Shown here piece after piece: positions 1 through 4,031 of a DNA stretch of 7,368 bases. The DNA is from Christensenella sp. UBA1214 (GTDB lineage: Bacteria; Bacillota; Clostridia; Christensenellales; CAG-138). A program made the position numbers and the translations under genes. The notes under the pieces were generated by a model that was given only the letters and a program-made list of their open reading frames with translations, did not search any database and had not been told where the DNA came from. Within the stretch, counting starts at the first letter, position 1, and every line of letters begins with the position of its first letter. The stretch spans positions 36,380 through 43,747 of the forward strand of contig DBXK01000012.1 in NCBI GenBank assembly GCA_002309375.1. The letters run 5' to 3'.

Positions 1-456
1 GGCGAGCCGAAGCCCGTCATGTATGAAATGCTCGAGGAGCTGATGCCCCACATGCCGGTCGATAAGCCGCATTATCTGATGGGCGTCGGCAGCCCGGACT
101 GCCTTGTCGAGGGCTCGATGCGCGGGATCGATATGTTCGACTGCGTGCTGCAGACCCGCTCCGCAAGGAACGGCCTCGCCTTCACCTTCAACGGGAAGCA
201 TATGCTTCGCAACGCCGAATACGCCCACGATCACGGCCCGATCGAGGAGGACTGCGACTGCTACGCCTGCCGCAATTTCACCAGGGGCTATATCCGCCAC
301 CTCATCAAGGCGGGCGAGATCCTTGCGGCGCAGCTGATCACGATGCATAACCTTCGCTTCACCTATCGCCTTATGGAGGGCGTTCGCAAGGCGATCGAGG
401 AGGACAGGCTCACGGAATACCGCAATGAACTGCTCCTTCGCGGAACTTTTAATTGA
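1..456 (+). CDS. tgt: Queuine/preQ1 tRNA-guanine transglycosylase, C-terminal part (5' end outside window)
   Basis: Bacterial Tgt exchanges guanine-34 for preQ1 in the GUN anticodons of tRNA-Asp, Asn, His and Tyr, an early step of queuosine synthesis. The reading frame is open from base 1, leaving about 151 residues of an enzyme usually near 375. Seen directly: the GIDMFDCV segment holding the nucleophilic Asp (second Asp, bases 139-141), followed by TRSARNG, and the zinc site C-x-C-x2-C at bases 253-270 with its partner His at 346-348 in MHNLRF. Numbering from the Met at base 19, these ligands are C79, C81, C84 and H110, and the 38-residue gap from Asp to first Cys equals that of the Zymomonas enzyme. 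One oddity: the usual LPTR after the nucleophile reads LQTR (Gln at 151-153). The stop TGA overlaps the tsaE start by one base (TGATG), indicating one operon. The identification is secure. Confidence 0.96.
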   Translation, partial: GEPKPVMYEMLEELMPHMPVDKPHYLMGVGSPDCLVEGSMRGIDMFDCVLQTRSARNGLAFTFNGKHMLRNAEYAHDHGPIEEDCDCYACRNFTRGYIRHLIKAGEILAAQLITMHNLRFTYRLMEGVRKAIEEDRLTEYRNELLLRGTFN

Positions 457-914
457 TGATCAAGTATCTTACCGCAAAAACCGAAGATGAAATGCGTTTG
501 ATCGCGCAGGAGCTTGCGAAATCGGCCTTCGCGGGCGAGTTCATCGCGCTCTTCGGCGGCCTCGGCGCGGGAAAGACCACGCTTGTCCGCTATTTCGCCG
601 AAAAGCTCGGCGCCGACACAGCGGCCAGCCCGACTTTCACGATCGTTCGGCATTACGAAGGCGAAACGCTCTCGATCGATCATTTCGACTGCTACCGCCT
701 TGCCGATTCCGATGAGCTTTTCGCGATCGGTTTCGATGATTATCTCGATTCCGAAACGGTGAAGCTGATGGAATGGAGCGAAAACGTTTCGGAGGCGCTG
801 CCCGCCGAAAGGCTCGAGGTGCATATCGAAGGCAGCGGCAGAGACGCGCGCAGTGTGAAGATCGTCCCCTTCGGCGAAAAATACGAAGCGATCACGGAGA
901 AAATCGAATCATGA
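456..914 (+). CDS. tsaE: tRNA threonylcarbamoyladenosine biosynthesis ATPase TsaE
   Basis: TsaE is the small P-loop ATPase that works with TsaB and TsaD in transferring threonylcarbamoyl to A37 of ANN-decoding tRNAs (t6A). The product is 152 residues, the normal family length (about 150). Visible motifs are the Walker A GGLGAGKTT at residues 34-42, the SPTF segment at 58-61, HFDCYRL at 76-82 with the family's acidic residue, and EW at 106-107. ATG 456 is chosen because it sits in a TGATG overlap with the tgt stop; a TTG one codon earlier (453) is possible but unnecessary. No strong ribosome binding site lies ahead (only GGA near 440), so translation is probably coupled to tgt. The 3' end overlaps tsaB by four bases (ATGA), fitting stoichiometric production of the two partners. 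Confidence 0.96.
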   Translation: MIKYLTAKTEDEMRLIAQELAKSAFAGEFIALFGGLGAGKTTLVRYFAEKLGADTAASPTFTIVRHYEGETLSIDHFDCYRLADSDELFAIGFDDYLDSETVKLMEWSENVSEALPAERLEVHIEGSGRDARSVKIVPFGEKYEAITEKIES

Positions 915-1531
915 TCATCCTCGCCGTTTCAACTTCCGCAAAGATCCCCTCCGCGGCGCTGCTGCTCGCGGACGGAACGGTCATGCTCCGCAGGGATCTT
1001 TCGAATAAACCGCATTCGGTTTCCCTGATGCCGCTCGTCGATGAACTTCTCGGCGAAGCGGGGCTTTCGCTTGCGGATATCGACTGCTTCGCCGCGGATG
1101 TCGGCCCCGGCTCGTTCACCGGCGTGCGGATCGGCGTTTCCGCCGTGAACGCGATGGCATTCGCCCTCGATAAGCCGATAATCCCGGTCAGCTCGCTCTG
1201 CGCGCTCCGCCATATCGCCTCCGAAGAGGATGAGACCGTCTGCTGCATGCTCGACGCCCGCAACGGCAACGGCTATGCCGCCGTATTCAACGGCGACGAA
1301 TGCGCCCTGCCGCCCTGCGCCTGCATCCAGAAGGAGATCCTCGACAGCCTGCCCGAAGGCGCAAGGCTCGTCGGCGATTGCCTCGGAGGGCACGATCAGC
1401 CGGATGCGGAGCTCGTGATCGCCGAAGCCCGATTCATCCTCGAGACCGATCCCTCGCTTTGCGCGAAAAAGCCCGCGGCGCCGATGTATCTTCGCCCGTC
1501 GCAGGCGGAGCGGATGAAGGAGCGCGGGTGA
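911..1531 (+). CDS. tsaB: t6A biosynthesis complex scaffold protein TsaB
   Basis: TsaB (formerly YeaZ) has the ASKHA fold but is not itself the catalyst; it dimerises with TsaD and supports t6A formation at tRNA A37. The 206-residue product starts MIILAVSTSAK, the typical N-terminal beta strand. It carries the signature GPGSFTGVRIG at residues 65-75, a DARNGNGYAAVF segment at 116-127 matching the family's DAR-x-x-E-VY region, and PMYLRPSQAE at 191-200, the usual C-terminal ending. It is a little shorter than the 220-235 common in the family, apparently from compact loops. ATG 911 is preceded by GGAGA at 896-900, ten bases upstream; the frame is open further upstream but that part is only the tsaE overlap. 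A rimI gene, which often follows tsaB in Firmicutes, is absent: the next gene is spoIIID on the other strand, with no spacer. Confidence 0.95.
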   Translation: MIILAVSTSAKIPSAALLLADGTVMLRRDLSNKPHSVSLMPLVDELLGEAGLSLADIDCFAADVGPGSFTGVRIGVSAVNAMAFALDKPIIPVSSLCALRHIASEEDETVCCMLDARNGNGYAAVFNGDECALPPCACIQKEILDSLPEGARLVGDCLGGHDQPDAELVIAEARFILETDPSLCAKKPAAPMYLRPSQAERMKERG

Positions 1532-1798
1532 TCAGGCGCCCTTGAGCGCGTCCCCGCCGTGATATTTGAGATAGGTCGCGCGTCCGCCGCGGATATGCCG
1601 CTCCTCGCGGTTGATCTCGAGCACAGCTGCGACCTGCTCCGCAAGGGCTTTGTTGATCTGCTTCAGCCGCTCCGTGACGTCCTTATGCACGGTCGATTTC
1701 GAAACGCCGAAAACTCCGGCGGCGGCGCGGACCGTCGCGCCGGTCTCGATGATGTAATCCGCAATGTCCAGCACGCGGGATTCGATATAGATATTCAA
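1532..1798 (-). CDS. spoIIID: Sporulation transcriptional regulator SpoIIID
   Basis: SpoIIID is a small DNA-binding protein of the mother cell that activates and represses genes of the sigma-E regulon and helps switch to sigma-K during endospore formation. The 88-residue product aligns along its whole length with Bacillus subtilis SpoIIID (93 residues) as I remember it: the YI-E-R start, YIIETGATVR at residues 15-24, the helix-turn-helix with recognition segment GVSKSTVHKD at 31-40, TERL, and the basic C-terminal segment RHIRGGRATYLKY at 67-79 that adds DNA contacts. The start is TTG (1798-1796); the nearest upstream ATG on this strand (1832) is out of frame, and TTG reproduces the family N-terminus exactly. 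The stop directly abuts the tsaB stop. In Bacillus and Clostridium spoIIID usually sits near spoIIQ or mreB-type genes, so this setting is unusual. Its presence implies a sporulating lineage. Confidence 0.96.
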   Translation of the reverse strand: MNIYIESRVLDIADYIIETGATVRAAAGVFGVSKSTVHKDVTERLKQINKALAEQVAAVLEINREERHIRGGRATYLKYHGGDALKGA

Positions 1799-1811
1799 CT
1801 GGATCTCCTCC
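1799..1811 (-). promoter_or_regulatory. Ribosome binding site that fixes the TTG start of spoIIID
   Basis: Read on the minus strand, GGAGGAG (1811 to 1805) lies six bases before the TTG at 1798-1796. It is a strong Shine-Dalgarno sequence at a normal distance. Together with the exact match of the protein N-terminus to the family, it supports initiation at this rare codon. Confidence 0.85.
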
Positions 1812-1829
1812 GCAATCGGTTTGGGGCTT

Positions 1830-1858
1830 CATTGGATCAAGCCGCTCTTTGTTATGAT
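1830..1858 (+). promoter_or_regulatory. Probable extended -10 promoter for the tcdA operon
   Basis: An extended -10 element, TG-T-TATGAT, lies at 1850-1858 (TATGAT at 1853-1858 is 5 of 6 to consensus). The -35 region is weak: TTGGAT at 1832-1837 gives a short 15-base spacer, and CATTGG at 1830-1835 gives 17. Transcription would start near 1865, leaving an untranslated leader of about 80 bases ahead of tcdA. The element lies in the divergent region between spoIIID and tcdA, where a promoter is needed. The assignment rests on sequence match alone. Confidence 0.55.
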
Positions 1859-1902
1859 ATGCGGCTCCTGCCGCTCTGATACGGCAAAAACTGTTGCGGA
1901 TC

Positions 1903-1935
1903 AAAGAAAAACCGCGAGATTTTCCGAATTCGCGG
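1903..1935 (-). terminator. Terminator-like hairpin on the minus strand, in the tcdA leader
   Basis: CCGCGA (1912-1917) pairs with TCGCGG (1930-1935), and inside it ATT (1919-1921) pairs with AAT (1927-1929) around a five-base loop with one bulged G. On the minus strand the stem is followed by TTTTTCTTT (complement of 1903-1911), the form of an intrinsic terminator. No minus-strand gene lies upstream, so it may stop antisense transcription entering the spoIIID region, or act as a leader hairpin of spoIIID if that gene's promoter is further out. On the plus strand the stem ends just before the tcdA ribosome binding site (AAGGGA, 1937-1942), so it could also influence tcdA translation. Confidence 0.45.
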
Positions 1936-1947
1936 AAAGGGATTGAA

Positions 1948-2670
1948 ATGAACGAGTTCGCAAGGACCGAGCTGCTTCTCGGCAGGCCGGCGATGGAAAA
2001 ACTGAGAAAATCCCGAGTGATCGTCTTCGGCGTGGGCGGCGTCGGCTGCGGCGCTGTCGAAGCGCTCGCAAGGAGCGGCGTCGGTGCGATCGACCTTGTG
2101 GACAGCGACGTCGTCGCCGAAACGAATATCAACCGCCAGCTGATCGCAGCGCATGATACGCTCGGCATACCGAAGGTCGACGCGGCGGAAGCGCGGATCA
2201 AATCGATCAATCCGGACTGCAGAGTCACGAAGCATAAGCTCTTCTATCTTCCGGAGACCGCGGATAGTTTCGATTTTTCACAGTATGATTATGTGATCGA
2301 CGCGATCGACACGGTGAGTGGGAAGCTCCGGCTCGTGCTCGCCGCGAACGAAGCGGGCGTGCCGATCATTTCGGCGATGGGCGCCGGCAATAAGCTCGAC
2401 CCGACGGCGTTCCGCGTTGCCGATATCTACAAGACCTCCGTCTGCCCGCTCGCCCGCGTGATGCGGCATGAGCTCAAAAAGCGCGGCATAAAGAAGCTGA
2501 AGGTCGTTTATTCCGAGGAGGAGCCCGCCGAAGCGAAGGAAGAGGCGGGGGAGGCGCTGCCCGAAGGCAAGCGCTCGATCCCGGGCTCCGTCGCATTCGT
2601 GCCGCCTGTGATGGGCTTCATCATGGCGGGCGAAGTGATCAAGGATCTTGCCGGGATAAATGAAAAATGA
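1948..2670 (+). CDS. tcdA: tRNA threonylcarbamoyladenosine dehydratase TcdA (ThiF/E1-like)
   Basis: TcdA (CsdL/YgdL) uses ATP to cyclise t6A37 of tRNA into the hydantoin form ct6A, so it acts after the TsaB/TsaE/TsaD pathway encoded partly just upstream. The 240-residue product is close to Firmicute TcdA lengths (about 250). Visible features are the ARTELLLG start, the nucleotide-binding GVGGVG at residues 28-33, DSDVV at 52-56 and ETNINRQ at 58-64, a lysine at 76 (GIPKVDA), YVIDAIDT at 115-122, and GAGNKLDPTAFRVADIYKT at 145-163, which is specific to the TcdA branch rather than MoeB/ThiF. The zinc-binding CxxC pairs of MoeB and ThiF are absent, again as in TcdA. ATG 1948 follows AAGGGA by five bases; a TTG at 1894 would extend the frame by 18 residues with no family similarity and was not used. 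The stop overlaps the next start by four bases. Confidence 0.95.
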   Translation: MNEFARTELLLGRPAMEKLRKSRVIVFGVGGVGCGAVEALARSGVGAIDLVDSDVVAETNINRQLIAAHDTLGIPKVDAAEARIKSINPDCRVTKHKLFYLPETADSFDFSQYDYVIDAIDTVSGKLRLVLAANEAGVPIISAMGAGNKLDPTAFRVADIYKTSVCPLARVMRHELKKRGIKKLKVVYSEEEPAEAKEEAGEALPEGKRSIPGSVAFVPPVMGFIMAGEVIKDLAGINEK

Positions 2671-3071
2671 AGCGGAGCGAGCTTGAAAGCCATATAACGG
2701 AGCAGTACGGCGCGGCGCCGGATCATCCTTTTCCGGGGGACGGCGATTCCGCGGTTTTTCGCCACAGCGGCAATAAAAAATGGTTCGCGCTGATCATGCG
2801 CGTCCGGCGGAAGAGCCTCGGCCTTCCCGGCGAGGGCGAAGCCTGCTGCGTGAACCTGAAATGCCCGCCGCTCATGATCGGCTCGCTGCTTTCGGAGCGC
2901 GGCTTCCTGCCGGCCTACCATATGAACAAGCAGCACTGGATCACGGCCCTGCTCGGTGACTGCGGCGCGGAAACAATCGCGGCGGAGGATGAAAACCTTC
3001 TCGCCGCGCTCGATATGAGCTTCGCTCTGACCGCAGCGAAAACGAAAAAAGCCCCGAAGGGCTCGAAATAA
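2667..3071 (+). CDS. MmcQ/YjbR family protein (DUF419, CyaY-like fold)
   Basis: The 134-residue product belongs to the MmcQ/YjbR family, small proteins with a CyaY-like fold sometimes annotated as DNA-binding; the cellular role is not established. Recognisable segments are HPFPGDGDSAVFRH at residues 20-33, KKWFALIMRV at 37-46, VNLKCPP at 62-68, GFLPAYHMNKQHWITALL at 79-96, and a terminal DMSFALTAAKTKK helix at 116-128. It is slightly longer than the usual 115-120 because of a basic tail (KKAPKGSK). It starts at the ATG in the ATGA overlap with tcdA, with a modest GGGAT at 2653-2657, so it is co-transcribed and probably translationally coupled. In Clostridia such genes often sit in housekeeping operons, and neighbourhood gives no firm functional clue. 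Family identity is confident; function is unknown. Confidence 0.88.
   Translation: MKRSELESHITEQYGAAPDHPFPGDGDSAVFRHSGNKKWFALIMRVRRKSLGLPGEGEACCVNLKCPPLMIGSLLSERGFLPAYHMNKQHWITALLGDCGAETIAAEDENLLAALDMSFALTAAKTKKAPKGSK
3043..3063 (-). terminator. Minus-strand terminator-like hairpin with UUCG loop at the 3' end of the YjbR-family gene
   Basis: AGCCC (3050-3054) and GGGCT (3059-3063) form a five-pair stem. On the minus strand the loop is TTCG closed by C-G, the very stable C(UUCG)G tetraloop, and the stem runs directly into six T (complement of 3045-3050, the first of which is paired). That is the layout of a short intrinsic terminator reading leftward. On the plus strand there is no U-run after the stem, so it should not stop the operon between this gene and the next. 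The only transcript it could end is antisense RNA across the downstream membrane protein gene, for example read-through from the EF-G paralogue. Confidence 0.4.
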
Positions 3072-3109
3072 TCCCGAAGAAAGGAAGGGCCAAAAGCCCG
3101 AAGAAAAAA

Positions 3110-3952
3110 ATGATTTGTCCGAATTGTAAGGCCTTGGTCACCGCAAAAGACAAAGTCTGCCCGAAATGCGGCATGCAGTTCAACGACGAAGTGTCCGTTC
3201 CGCAGGGCGGCGTTCAGCGCGGATTCACAGGCAGTCAGCGCACTGTTGCGTCCAACGGCGGCCTGATGCTCGGCGCTGCGGCGCGCGCCGCACGCCTTAA
3301 AGCCGATTACAGCGATGCGAAGATCCTTGAAACGCGGACCTACAACCTGATCATCGCCGCCGTCGTGCTGTACGGGCTTGTCGTCAACGCACTGATCTGC
3401 AATTTTGTCGGTGATATTCACGATTATATAGACCCGCTCCTGTTTCTCGGCATCTATCTTGTGATGAGCTTTGCGGGCGTTATCATCGCGGGCAAATCGC
3501 AGAAGCCGGCGATCAGCTTCCTCGGCTACAATATGCTTGTCGTGCCGCTCGGCCTTGTGATCTCGACGCTCGTTGCGGGCTATCTTGAGGTCGATACAAG
3601 GATCGTCACCGATGCTTTCCTTTATACCTTGCTGATCGTTCTCGTGATGGGCGGCGCGGCAGTCGCTTTCCCGAAGATCTTTGCGAAGATGGGCACGGCG
3701 CTTTTGATCGCGCTCATCGCCTCGCTGGTCCTCGGGGCTGTGCTGATGCTGCTCGGAGTGGACGATTTCATCCTTGATGTGATCGTCGCCGGCATCTTCA
3801 GCCTTTATATCGGCTACGATATCTACCGCTCGCAGCAATTCCCGAAAACGGTCGACAATGCGATCGACAGCGCGCTCGATATCTATCTCGACATCGCGAA
3901 TCTCTTCGTGCGTCTTTTGGCGATCATCGCAAGATCGAAGAGCAGGGATTGA
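3110..3952 (+). CDS. Bax inhibitor-1/YccA-like multi-pass membrane protein with N-terminal zinc ribbon
   Basis: The 280-residue product begins with a short zinc ribbon, C3-P-N-C6 and C17-P-K-C20, then a Gly/Ser/Ala-rich linker (about residues 30-75), then a hydrophobic domain with about six membrane segments near 79-99, 108-127, 133-156, 168-187, 195-215 and 219-237. The C-terminal NAIDSALDIYLDIANLFVRLL (250-270) is the hallmark of the BI-1 (TMBIM/UPF0005) family, in which paired aspartates gate a pH-sensitive calcium leak; D237 in the last membrane helix and D257/D261 are candidates here. The linkage of a ribbon to BI-1 suggests a cytoplasmic sensing or docking head, which is inference. The ATG at 3110 is fixed by the ribbon (MICPNC). 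The ribosome binding site is poor: GGAAGGG (3083-3089) is about 20 bases away and only GAAG (3100-3103) is at a normal distance. It is last in the operon with tcdA. Confidence 0.88.
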   Translation: MICPNCKALVTAKDKVCPKCGMQFNDEVSVPQGGVQRGFTGSQRTVASNGGLMLGAAARAARLKADYSDAKILETRTYNLIIAAVVLYGLVVNALICNFVGDIHDYIDPLLFLGIYLVMSFAGVIIAGKSQKPAISFLGYNMLVVPLGLVISTLVAGYLEVDTRIVTDAFLYTLLIVLVMGGAAVAFPKIFAKMGTALLIALIASLVLGAVLMLLGVDDFILDVIVAGIFSLYIGYDIYRSQQFPKTVDNAIDSALDIYLDIANLFVRLLAIIARSKSRD

Positions 3953-3980
3953 CGAACCGTTTCTGATCAAAAGCAACAAC

Positions 3981-4014
3981 AAAGGACCGTTCCTTTCGGA
4001 GCGGTCCTTTTGAT
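3981..4014. terminator. Strong bidirectional intrinsic terminator between convergent genes
   Basis: AAAGGACCG (3981-3989) pairs perfectly with CGGTCCTTT (4002-4010), and the stem continues inward (TTCC 3990-3993 with GGAG 3998-4001, one G-U pair) to a four-base loop, giving about 13 pairs. On the plus strand it ends in TTTTGATT for the tcdA operon; on the minus strand it ends in TTTGTTGTTGC followed by TTTT, for the EF-G paralogue. It lies between two converging gene ends, exactly where such an element is expected. Confidence 0.92.
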
Positions 4015-4031
4015 TATCGTTCGGTGAGGGA

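Noticed and set aside
1861..1874. GCGGC-TCCT-GCCGC inverted repeat in the tcdA leader
   Set aside because: Only five pairs with a four-base loop and no U-tract or conserved surrounding structure; it is too weak to call as a riboswitch or terminator.
1683..2235. Minus-strand frames of 181 and 127 codons overlapping tcdA and spoIIID
   Set aside because: They lie antisense to tcdA or out of frame over spoIIID, lack plausible starts and show no family similarity.
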